64,000 bases of DNA from UBA5239 sp031548025 (GTDB lineage: Bacteria; Verrucomicrobiota; Lentisphaeria; Victivallales; Victivallaceae): NCBI GenBank assembly GCA_031548025.1, contig JAVBRM010000071.1, forward strand, positions 1-64,000, read 5' to 3'. This document shows positions 53,101 through 60,356 of this stretch, piece after piece (the first letter of the stretch is position 1; each line of letters starts with the position of its first letter). The translations under genes were made by a program, and so were the position numbers. The notes beneath the pieces were generated by a model. The model was not told the origin of the DNA and searched no databases. It saw only the letters and a program-made list of their open reading frames with translations.

Positions 53101-53707
53101 CATTTCCGTCAGCTTCTTTGATGCTGGTTCCGACCGGGAAAACACCCTTTATCCGGCGCTCGGATGCATAGCAAAGCGCGAATGTGTGATCGGAAATTTC
53201 ATATGCGTTGCCCTCGCAATTTTCCGCCTTGATGAAAAAACTGTCCTTGGGGTCGACGCCTAAATCTCCTTCACGGGAAAAACGCTGGTCATTGGCCCCG
53301 CCGTATATCCAGAATACTTTCGTGTCGGCGGGAATATTCCGACCGCTGAATTTCGCGATAATTCCATCTCCGTCAGACAGCACCACCGCGTCAATGGTCA
53401 ACACTCCATCGCCCAGCAGATTCTTGTCTTTGAGGATATAAGTACGCTGCCCGGATTTGAAGCGCGATTCCACGGATTTCAGGTCTTTGATCCAGACGGT
53501 TTTGCCGGAAGCGGCGACTGCCATATAGATGCTTCCGCCGAGGCGGGGCATATAAAGCCCGAATTCGGGGAAATCACTGGTTTCAAAGCGAAAACTGGAG
53601 TTCAGCCCGTAAATCGCACGAGTAAACCGTTTCTTGCCGTTTTTAATAACAAATTCTTCACCTTCCGGTAAATACCTGAGTTCTCTTTTTTTGTCGTGCC
53701 AATACAT
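50198..53707 (-). CDS. DUF4450 glycosidase-like protein
   Basis: 1169 residues from ATG 53707 (GGAG nine bases upstream). The start M-Y-W-H-D-K-K-R-E-L-R-Y-L-P-E-G-E-E-F matches the N-terminus of DUF4450 proteins known from Bacteroidetes pectin loci. The middle (about 290-700) is a six-hairpin alpha/alpha barrel (A-I-G-W-R-A-P-L-T-G-W-R, N-Y-R-A-N-K-M-M-A-E-I) with beta domains on both sides. The frame is open to a TTG at 53791 that would add a signal-like segment, but it has no ribosome site and spans a palindrome. Activity unknown; rhamnogalacturonan side-chain removal is plausible by context. Confidence 0.75.
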   Translation of the reverse strand: MYWHDKKRELRYLPEGEEFVIKNGKKRFTRAIYGLNSSFRFETSDFPEFGLYMPRLGGSIYMAVAASGKTVWIKDLKSVESRFKSGQRTYILKDKNLLGDGVLTIDAVVLSDGDGIIAKFSGRNIPADTKVFWIYGGANDQRFSREGDLGVDPKDSFFIKAENCEGNAYEISDHTFALCYASERRIKGVFPVGTSIKEADGNAVNSLVDLLKSEKSSRPVIIAEYTVTDKSFYFEMHNPASRNDFKYDDLSKCFDDGVAARDKIASRMKLNTPDPFINTLGGIFAGAENAAWEHPGYLHGAIGWRAPLTGWRAAYLGDLLGLHERARIHFDGYVNSQVTHVPVTKPHLQDAEKNLARPAKEWGTPMYSDGYICRSPNKTDVMHHYDMNLVFIDELLWHLNWTGDMDYARAIYPVFERHLAWEKNTFDPDNDGLYDAVCCIWASDALQYNGGKVTHSSAYNYRANKMMAEIAAKLGKDPSVYEKEAALILSALNRELWINDKGWWAEFKDNIGNQLRHDSAAVWSVYHPIDAGIHDSFKAYQATRYIDTEIPHIPVAESNYVVSTTNWQPYMWSINNVAFAEITHTALAYWQTGRCEEAFKLFKGAILDSMYLGSGSGNITQTSFYDAVRGETYRDFSDTTATGVRALVLGMYGIIPDLMNDKLLIKPGFPESWNFAEIETQNMKYSFRRDGATDQYRITPNLRKKNLALTMEVKAALDQVKSILVNGKETPYTLVEDAISAPMIKFEAGIADEYDIEIKWEGNKINRDAVSVNVVNGESLTLPCLSGEIYDPQGVLSNAEFKDGMLTGRITALNGHRTVFVKVHSGDMSYWLPLDINVVNPVELINDPESSSLVFELANNTGKELKGKLFLNGAEVKHEVSIAAHGKERFQFEAATLGTNIVELKTDHAIYTMKAINWNLNSPENSEYRTVDMDDFFNDKVRDIFGYGKYVSPRWKYTTLQIPSQGMGEWCHPMDLSAIDDRGVREKAGSQNTFTMPQGIPFATPGGAENNNILFTTLWDNYPTSADIPLHGKASKAYFLVAGYTYHMQAHILNGRIRVKYRDGSEDVLELTLPENLIPLDRDVFIDGWAFTSKDPRPWRVRLKTGEVDKYHTGKLRKPFVSNCPAIVDGGMATMLDLPLNPAKELASLTLETVANEVIIGLMSITLVK

Positions 53708-53749
53708 AGTTGAATTCTCCATTGAGTAAAAATTGGGTAGGGATATCAT

Positions 53750-53767
53750 GCATGTTAACGAACATGC
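53750..53767. promoter_or_regulatory. Putative operator upstream of the DUF4450 gene
   Basis: Perfect inverted repeat GCATGTT, AACG, AACATGC. It follows a weak TTAAAA-17-TATAGC promoter-like pair on the minus strand, giving a possible internal control point within the long operon. Confidence 0.5.
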
Positions 53768-53793
53768 CGCTATAAAAATTCGGGTTTTCAATT

Positions 53794-54816
53794 TTAATTG
53801 ACTTTTGAACAGGCCACCGAATGGCCAGGGGAAATTTCAATCAATGGGGGCACCTCGGTACAGTCGCCACGGTGGAGACAGCGGGGGGCGAAGGCACAGC
53901 CCTGGGGCAGATTGCCTGCGTCGGCTACTTCGCCCGCCGCGGGCGGTTCCAGGCGGCGCGTCGGGTCGGGAATCGGGGCCGAGGCGAGTAACAGTTTCGT
54001 GTAGGGGTGCTGCGGATTTGCAAAAAGTTCCTCGGTCGGGGCGATTTCCACGATGCGGCCGGCGTACATCACCGCCACACGGTCGCAGATATGCTTGACT
54101 ACGCCTAAATCATGGGCCACGAAAATATACGAGAGGCCCATGTCGCGTTTGAGGTCATCGAGCAGGTTGATCACCTGGGCCTGGACTGAAACGTCGAGCG
54201 CGGAAACGGCTTCGTCGGCGACTACGAACGAGGGGTTCATAATCAGGGCGCGGGCAATGCCGATGCGTTGGCGTTGACCACCCGAGAAGGCATGCGGATA
54301 GCGCGTTTTGTGTTCGGGGCGCAGGCCTACTTTGACCAGAATTTCGTCGACTTTGGCATCGAGCTCCTTGCCTTTGGCGAGATTGTGGATACGAAGGGGT
54401 TCGGCGACGATTTCGCCGACGGTCATGCGCGGATTCAAGCTGGCGAAAGGGTCTTGGAATATCATCTGGATGGAGCGGCGCAAGCCGGTCAGGTCGTGCG
54501 AATTGAGCTCACCAAGTTCGACGTATTTACCCGAGTTGTCGGCATCGAAAAACGCTTGGCCCGAGGTGAAATCAAGGGCGCGGAGAATAGTACGGACGGT
54601 GGTCGATTTGCCGCAGCCGGATTCGCCGACCAGCCCGAGGGTTTCGTTACGGTAAAGGTCGAAGCTGACGTGGTCGACGGCACGGACGGCGCCGACTTTT
54701 TTGCGGACCAGGCCACGGCTTTTGATCGGGAAAAACTTGCAGAGTTTCCGTACCGCCAGCAACGGGCGCGGGGCTTCCGGAGCAATGCCGATATCGTTGG
54801 TGGAGTAGTATTTCAT
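53794..54816 (-). CDS. Oligopeptide-type ABC transporter ATPase (second)
   Basis: 340 residues from ATG 54816, overlapping the previous stop (ATGA); a longer frame to 54963 lies inside the neighbour and is rejected. Walker A G-E-S-G-C-G-K-S-T-T, signature S-G-G-Q-R-Q-R-I-G-I-A-R-A-L, and the C-terminal oligopeptide/dipeptide extension with its Cys group (C-A-F-A-P-R-C). DppF/OppF type. Powers the importer encoded upstream. Confidence 0.93.
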   Translation of the reverse strand: MKYYSTNDIGIAPEAPRPLLAVRKLCKFFPIKSRGLVRKKVGAVRAVDHVSFDLYRNETLGLVGESGCGKSTTVRTILRALDFTSGQAFFDADNSGKYVELGELNSHDLTGLRRSIQMIFQDPFASLNPRMTVGEIVAEPLRIHNLAKGKELDAKVDEILVKVGLRPEHKTRYPHAFSGGQRQRIGIARALIMNPSFVVADEAVSALDVSVQAQVINLLDDLKRDMGLSYIFVAHDLGVVKHICDRVAVMYAGRIVEIAPTEELFANPQHPYTKLLLASAPIPDPTRRLEPPAAGEVADAGNLPQGCAFAPRCLHRGDCTEVPPLIEISPGHSVACSKVN

Positions 54817-55838
54817 TTGAGCACCTCCGGTAAAAGTTTGGCCATTTCGGCGGAACGGTAGCAGCAGATCGTACGGTCCGCGCCGTTTGATTCTTCGGGC
54901 GGCGGTCCGCCTACGTCGCAGAGGCCCGGTTTGTAGTATTCGCAGCGCGGATGGAACGGACAACCGGGCGGGATTTCAGTCAGGGACGGCACCGATCCTT
55001 TGATCGACGGCAACCGTTCGTGGCGGTCGTGGAGGTCCGGCAGCGAGCGCAAAAGGCCGCTGGTGTAGGGATGGCGCGGATTCTTGATGATGTCGTATAC
55101 GGTGCCTTTTTCGACGATGCGGCCGAGGTACATCACCGCGACATAGTCGGCGGTCTGCGCGACCACCGCGAGGTCGTGGGTGATCAGCAACACGCTACAC
55201 TGAGTTTCCTGCTGGAGTTTTTTCATCAGCGAGAGCACTTGCGCCTGAATGGTTACGTCGAGCGCGGTGGTCGGTTCGTCGGCGATCAGCAGTTCGGGCG
55301 AACTGAGCATGGCCATGGCAATAACGATGCGCTGGCGCATGCCGCCGGAAAGCTCAAACGGATATTGCGCGAAGCGGCGTTCGGGAGCCGGAATACCAAC
55401 TTTGCGGAGCATTTCAATGACGCGTTCCTGAGCGTCTTTTTTGCTGATTTTTTGATGCAGAAAGAGCACTTCGGAGAGTTGGTTGCCGATGGTATGCACC
55501 GGAGAAAGCGCGGTCATCGGTTCCTGGAAAATCATCGAAATGCGGTTGCCGCGAATGTCGTAGAGTTTCGGAGATTTTTCATTCAGCGCGGCAATGTCGG
55601 TGGATTCGCCGTCGGTGCCGTGAAACAGGATTTTGCCGGAAACGATTTTGCCGGGCTTTTTGATCAGGCGCAGAATCGAGTAACTGGTCACGCTTTTGCC
55701 GCAGCCGGACTCGCCGACCAGGGCCAGGATTTTGCCGCGCGGCACGGTAAAACGGACATCGTTCACGGCGCGGGTTTCGCCGCCGTCGGTGAAAAAACTG
55801 ACTTTGAGATTTTCGACTTCAAGTACGTTCGGATTCAT
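54813..55838 (-). CDS. Oligopeptide-type ABC transporter ATPase (first)
   Basis: 341 residues from ATG 55838 (AGGAG seven bases upstream). Walker A G-E-S-G-C-G-K-S-V-T, signature S-G-G-M-R-Q-R-I-V-I-A-M-A, C-terminal extension with C-P-F-H-P-R-C. DppD/OppD type. In carbohydrate loci of this kind such importers usually carry oligosaccharides rather than peptides. Confidence 0.93.
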   Translation of the reverse strand: MNPNVLEVENLKVSFFTDGGETRAVNDVRFTVPRGKILALVGESGCGKSVTSYSILRLIKKPGKIVSGKILFHGTDGESTDIAALNEKSPKLYDIRGNRISMIFQEPMTALSPVHTIGNQLSEVLFLHQKISKKDAQERVIEMLRKVGIPAPERRFAQYPFELSGGMRQRIVIAMAMLSSPELLIADEPTTALDVTIQAQVLSLMKKLQQETQCSVLLITHDLAVVAQTADYVAVMYLGRIVEKGTVYDIIKNPRHPYTSGLLRSLPDLHDRHERLPSIKGSVPSLTEIPPGCPFHPRCEYYKPGLCDVGGPPPEESNGADRTICCYRSAEMAKLLPEVLK

Positions 55839-55849
55839 ATTCGGTCTCC

Positions 55850-56971
55850 TCACTTTGACGCATACGGGTCGGCTGCGTCGCGCAAACCGTCGCCGAGGAA
55901 GTTAAAGCACAATACGGTGAACACCAGCATCAAAACCGGCGCCAGCAACCACGGGTAACTGATAACCATTTTCACGTTCATGCAGTCCTGCAGCATGACG
56001 CCCCAGCTCACCACCGGAGCACGCAGTCCGAGGCCGAGAAACGACAGACTGGTTTCGCCGAGGATCATTCCCGGCACGGTCAACGTCAGCGTGACGATGA
56101 TGTGGCTGGTGAAAGCCGGCAACAGGTGCCGGAACAGAATACGTTGGTGGCTGGCACCGAGCAGCCGGGCCGCCACTGCGTAGTCTTCTTCACGCAAGCT
56201 CAAAATTTTGCCGCGCACCACGCGAGCCAATCCGGTCCAGGAGAGCAAACTCAGTGTGATGGTGATCGCAAAATACGCCTGCAGCGAGCTCCAGTCCTGC
56301 GGGACCGCCGCGGCCAGCGCCAGCCACATCGGCAGCGAGGGAAACGAGTTGATGATCTCGATGAAACGCTGGATCACGGTATCGACTTTGCCGCTGCAGT
56401 ATCCGGAGATGCCGCCGACCACGATGCCGAGGATGAACGACATCATCACGCCGATCAGCCCCACCGAAAGCGAGATGGTCGAGCCGTGGATAATCCGGCT
56501 GAAAATATCGCAGCCGAATTTGTCCGCGCCGCTCATGAAATAAACATAACGGGTTTCGTCGCCGGGTTTGAATCCGGAGATTTTGCTGGGGTTCACACCG
56601 AAGAAATGGCGTTCCATCGGGATGAATCCCCAGAGTTTGTACGACGTGCCCTTAACGAAAAATCCGAGCGGTGCGTTGTTTTCGGGCGCGTCCTGATAGT
56701 AATTGTTCAGCGTGACCGGATCGACCATCCGCTTGAGGCCTTTCGCATAAAGTCCGTCGGTGAAATTGAACCCGAGTTTGTGCGGCGGGCAATACATATA
56801 ATTCAGGTTGCGGTCATATTTTTCATACGGCGCGAAGAACGATGAGAACACCGCCAGCATGTAAAGCGTTACCAGCAGCAGCGCTGCGGCGACCGCCAGC
56901 TTGTGTTTGCGGAACTTCAGGAACGTCAGTTGACGTTGATTGAGCATATCATAAGTGAGTTCTTTTTTCAT
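55850..56971 (-). CDS. ABC transporter permease (DppC type)
   Basis: 373 residues from ATG 56971, overlapping the stop of the fused permease gene by one base (TAATG). One N-terminal helix, a long extracytoplasmic loop of about 130 residues (60-190), then five helices with the E-x-D-Y-A-V-A-A-R-L-L-G-A EAA loop that docks on the ATPases. The loop is longer than usual for DppC, which may reflect contact with the tethered binding protein. An open extension to 57514 is antisense-like overlap and rejected. Confidence 0.92.
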   Translation of the reverse strand: MKKELTYDMLNQRQLTFLKFRKHKLAVAAALLLVTLYMLAVFSSFFAPYEKYDRNLNYMYCPPHKLGFNFTDGLYAKGLKRMVDPVTLNNYYQDAPENNAPLGFFVKGTSYKLWGFIPMERHFFGVNPSKISGFKPGDETRYVYFMSGADKFGCDIFSRIIHGSTISLSVGLIGVMMSFILGIVVGGISGYCSGKVDTVIQRFIEIINSFPSLPMWLALAAAVPQDWSSLQAYFAITITLSLLSWTGLARVVRGKILSLREEDYAVAARLLGASHQRILFRHLLPAFTSHIIVTLTLTVPGMILGETSLSFLGLGLRAPVVSWGVMLQDCMNVKMVISYPWLLAPVLMLVFTVLCFNFLGDGLRDAADPYASK

Positions 56972-59900
56972 TATTTGGCCCCTCCTTCCAGACGGATGCG
57001 CGGATCGACGATCATCAGCAACAGGTCGCTGATCAGCGTTCCGAAAACACCCAGTAAACTTAAAACCATGAGCATCGATCCGGCCATATTCATGTCCTGG
57101 CTGAACAGCGCGCCGAGCATCAGCGGGCCGACCGTCGGCAGGCTCATCACGATCGCAACGATCGAACTGCCCGAAACCAGTGACGGAAACAGCCCGCCGA
57201 TCCCCGAAATAAACGGGTTCAGCGCCAGCCTCACCGGATATTTGAAGAGCAGTTTCAGGGGGCGGACGCCCTTGGCGCGGGCGGTGGTGACGTAGGGTTT
57301 GTTGAGCTCGTCCAGCAGGTTCGCCCGCATTACACGGATCATGCCCGCGGTACCGCCGATGCCGGTCACCAGAATCGGAAGCCAGATATGTTTCATCATG
57401 TCGGCGACTTTGCCCCAGCTCCATTCCGGCTGAATGGCGTATTCCGCTGAGAACAACCCCGACATGCCGGTCAGCGCCATCAGCACCAGCGCCAGCAGAA
57501 ACGACGGTATGCACATGCCGAGAAATCCGACGATCGAAATAATGTAATCACCCGGCGAATATTGCCGGCACGCCGAGTAAATCCCGATCGGCAGCGCCAA
57601 ACTCCAGGTCAGGATGACCGTTCCGAGTGAGATCAACACCGTCAGCATGATCCGGTCGCCGACCATCGAATTCACGCTTTTCAAAGTTTCCATGGAGTAG
57701 CCCATATTGCCCTGCATCAATCCGGTATCTTTGGAGTCGAAACTGGTAAACCAGGTGAACCCCATCCAGCGGCAGTAGCGTTGCCATGCCGGGTCGTCGA
57801 AATGGAACAATGTCCGCAGATTTTCCAGTTCAGACTCGATCTGCTGGGGAGAAGACCCGGATTCTTCCAGTTGCATGATCCGAGTGCTCAGGTAGTCCCC
57901 CGGCGGCAATTGGATAATCGTGAAAATACAGATCGAAATCACCAGCAAGGTCGGAATCATGATGAGCAATCGCCGCAGTACAAACGGATGTTTCAGAATC
58001 AACAATGCCAGCAGCAAAATACCGATTCCGGCAATAAGCCCCTGAAAAATCCGCTGCGAACCGGGGACCTCCACGCCCGAGGCCGGCGGCAGTTTATCCT
58101 GTGTGGTAAGCTGCTGGACCGTGTCCTTGTCGGCCACACTCGAAGGATTTTCAAAATAATAGGTTTCTGGCGCGGTATTGCCGGGGCTCATCACCATGAT
58201 TCCTTCCACCGCCTTTTCCGGCACGTTTTTCATATTGTCCGAAACCACCACGATTTTCGGCGCGGCGCTGGCCGGGTTGATCGTCCAGAGGTTGTCACGA
58301 GTGGTGTCGGTGATTTCCTGCATCAGTTCTTTCTGACGGGCCGGATCGAGCGTCCGCAGCATTTCATCGAAATTTTGCATGGAGCGATACATCGGATGAT
58401 CTTTCGGAACCGGAATCGTACCGGGATTGTTCGCCCGCGGATCGCCGTACATACCGCCCAGGTTGAACCAGTTGCCCCAGCCCACCGCAAAAGCCGATTC
58501 GTTGTTCACCGCCACGAAGCAGCGCGGCGAAAGTTGCGGCAGCATTTCCGATTCGCTCGACCACACGAAAAAATCGAAATCCCGCGAAGATTTACGCACA
58601 TAAAGCAATGGCCGCGAACAGAACTGGTAAATGCCGCGAATGCCGATTTCAGCCCAATCATCCACGATAAACTGCGCCGGTCCGTTGCCGGTGAAATCGG
58701 TAAAGATCATGTAAAATGTGAGCGGCTCGCCATCCGGCCCGCAACGGTATCCGTTTTTGCGTACCGCCGGGTCGAGCCCGTGACTGCGCCAGACTTCGTC
58801 CAGCATGCTGTTTGCCAGCGCCAGGTCATACTGTGTGTAAGCATGGCGGAGTTTTTCGTCCGGGAACTTCGAATACGGCCCCGGATCCACCTGCTCCGGC
58901 TTGGCCTGTCCACTGTAGAACGCATTGATCAAATCCTGACGCCGCAGCGAATGCGAAAGCGCCTTACGAAAGTTTTTGTCCGCCAACAGCACCGCCTTCA
59001 TCGCCGAGCCGGAATCCCTTTCCGACGTCGCGCGGTTGATATTAGGACTGATCAACCAGTCGCTGCGCGAACCCGGAATCCAGCAGCGCACGCTATAGCC
59101 ATTTTCAACACCGCGCTCCATAAACTCCGTATAATTGTCAAACCGGATGTAACGGAACTGCATGTCCGCCCGCCCGCTCGACACCGACAGCGGCAGCATC
59201 ATCGAATCCACCGCTTCCAGCTGCAGACGGTCAATATACGGCAGCTGGTTTCCCTGTTCGTCAACTGCGAAATAATACGGATTGCGCACATATGAAAACG
59301 GCGACATCGTATTGTATTTGCGGTAAACCCACGGATTCAAAGACGGCAGCTCCGGGTTGTCCACCTTCATGAAACTGTACAGGGCTTTGGGAGTCTGCAT
59401 ATTATATTTCTTCATTTCCGCCGCAATAAATTCGGAATCGCCGTAGTCGGGATGATACTTCTTCAAATAGTGCGCCGGGCGGAAAGCGCCGTAGATGATC
59501 AGCGCTTCCAGAAAATCAGTACGCGGCTCCGGGAAAGAATAACGGATTTTGTGCGGTCCGAGTTTTTCCAGATTGCCGGGCTTGCCGCCGACCGTGAAAC
59601 ATTTTTGTATGGTTCCGCTGCCGACGGACTTGCACATCATTTCGTCATACCAGTGATACATCACGTCATCAGCCGTAAACGGATGCCCGTCGCTCCAGCG
59701 GATCTGGCGCAATTCGATCTCCCATACGCGCCCCTCATCCTTCATTTCATAGCCCTTGGCGATATGCGGTACGATCGGATAGCCCATCGGACTGAAACGG
59801 AACAGACTGTTGCCGGTAAGCCGGAATATGACCTGATTTTTGTCCGCACCCGACCCGGCCACAAACTGCACCCACACCCCGCCATAATTGCCGACACCTT

Positions 59901-60330
59901 CACAACCACGCATCACCACCGGCTCCGGTCCCGTCCGATGTGCGACATCTGGAAGATCAATTTTATTAAGAATCGGCGACTCGCCGCGCGGATACCATCC
60001 CGGCAGTTTCCCGGCCGCGATTTCACGCTCGATATCCGATTTCGTCACAACCGGATACGTCTCGAAAAAATCGGCCGCTTTGCGATAATCGCTTTCCGCC
60101 ACCTCCAATGTCACCCGCGTTTCCAATCCTTCCAGTGAATCCGGAAGTTTTCGCGTCTGCTTGGCACTCTCGATCTCCTCCGCGGTCCAATCCTGTTCCC
60201 GCGGTCGCGTATCCGGCGTTACCAGATATGAAAAAAGCAACATCGTCAGATAAAGCAACGCCAACGCACCCAAAATCCCCAGTATGATTTTCCACTTCGG
60301 AACCGGACGTATTATTTTAATTTTACTCAT
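56971..60330 (-). CDS. Fused substrate-binding protein and DppB-type permease
   Basis: 1119 residues. One N-terminal helix (about 13-35), then a 650-residue family 5 extracellular solute-binding domain (V-W-E-I-E-L-R-Q-I-R-W-S-D-G-H-P-F-T-A-D-D-V marks the motif), a helix near 735, and a DppB permease with the V-T-T-A-R-A-K-G-V EAA loop. This topology puts the binding domain outside and the permease in the membrane, joined in one chain. It replaces the separate binding protein expected in such importers; no other binding-protein gene lies in the operon. Confidence 0.93.
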   Translation of the reverse strand: MSKIKIIRPVPKWKIILGILGALALLYLTMLLFSYLVTPDTRPREQDWTAEEIESAKQTRKLPDSLEGLETRVTLEVAESDYRKAADFFETYPVVTKSDIEREIAAGKLPGWYPRGESPILNKIDLPDVAHRTGPEPVVMRGCEGVGNYGGVWVQFVAGSGADKNQVIFRLTGNSLFRFSPMGYPIVPHIAKGYEMKDEGRVWEIELRQIRWSDGHPFTADDVMYHWYDEMMCKSVGSGTIQKCFTVGGKPGNLEKLGPHKIRYSFPEPRTDFLEALIIYGAFRPAHYLKKYHPDYGDSEFIAAEMKKYNMQTPKALYSFMKVDNPELPSLNPWVYRKYNTMSPFSYVRNPYYFAVDEQGNQLPYIDRLQLEAVDSMMLPLSVSSGRADMQFRYIRFDNYTEFMERGVENGYSVRCWIPGSRSDWLISPNINRATSERDSGSAMKAVLLADKNFRKALSHSLRRQDLINAFYSGQAKPEQVDPGPYSKFPDEKLRHAYTQYDLALANSMLDEVWRSHGLDPAVRKNGYRCGPDGEPLTFYMIFTDFTGNGPAQFIVDDWAEIGIRGIYQFCSRPLLYVRKSSRDFDFFVWSSESEMLPQLSPRCFVAVNNESAFAVGWGNWFNLGGMYGDPRANNPGTIPVPKDHPMYRSMQNFDEMLRTLDPARQKELMQEITDTTRDNLWTINPASAAPKIVVVSDNMKNVPEKAVEGIMVMSPGNTAPETYYFENPSSVADKDTVQQLTTQDKLPPASGVEVPGSQRIFQGLIAGIGILLLALLILKHPFVLRRLLIMIPTLLVISICIFTIIQLPPGDYLSTRIMQLEESGSSPQQIESELENLRTLFHFDDPAWQRYCRWMGFTWFTSFDSKDTGLMQGNMGYSMETLKSVNSMVGDRIMLTVLISLGTVILTWSLALPIGIYSACRQYSPGDYIISIVGFLGMCIPSFLLALVLMALTGMSGLFSAEYAIQPEWSWGKVADMMKHIWLPILVTGIGGTAGMIRVMRANLLDELNKPYVTTARAKGVRPLKLLFKYPVRLALNPFISGIGGLFPSLVSGSSIVAIVMSLPTVGPLMLGALFSQDMNMAGSMLMVLSLLGVFGTLISDLLLMIVDPRIRLEGGAK

Positions 60331-60356
60331 CCTGCTTTGCCCCTATGATTTGTTGA

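Noticed and set aside
54817..54963. 49-residue N-terminal extension of the second ATPase
   Set aside because: It reads through the end of the first ATPase gene out of frame; ATGA overlap at 54816 marks the real start.
56972..57514. Long N-terminal extension of the DppC-type permease
   Set aside because: It overlaps the 3' end of the fused permease gene in another frame. The true start at 56971 overlaps that gene's stop by one base and begins a normal permease N-terminus.
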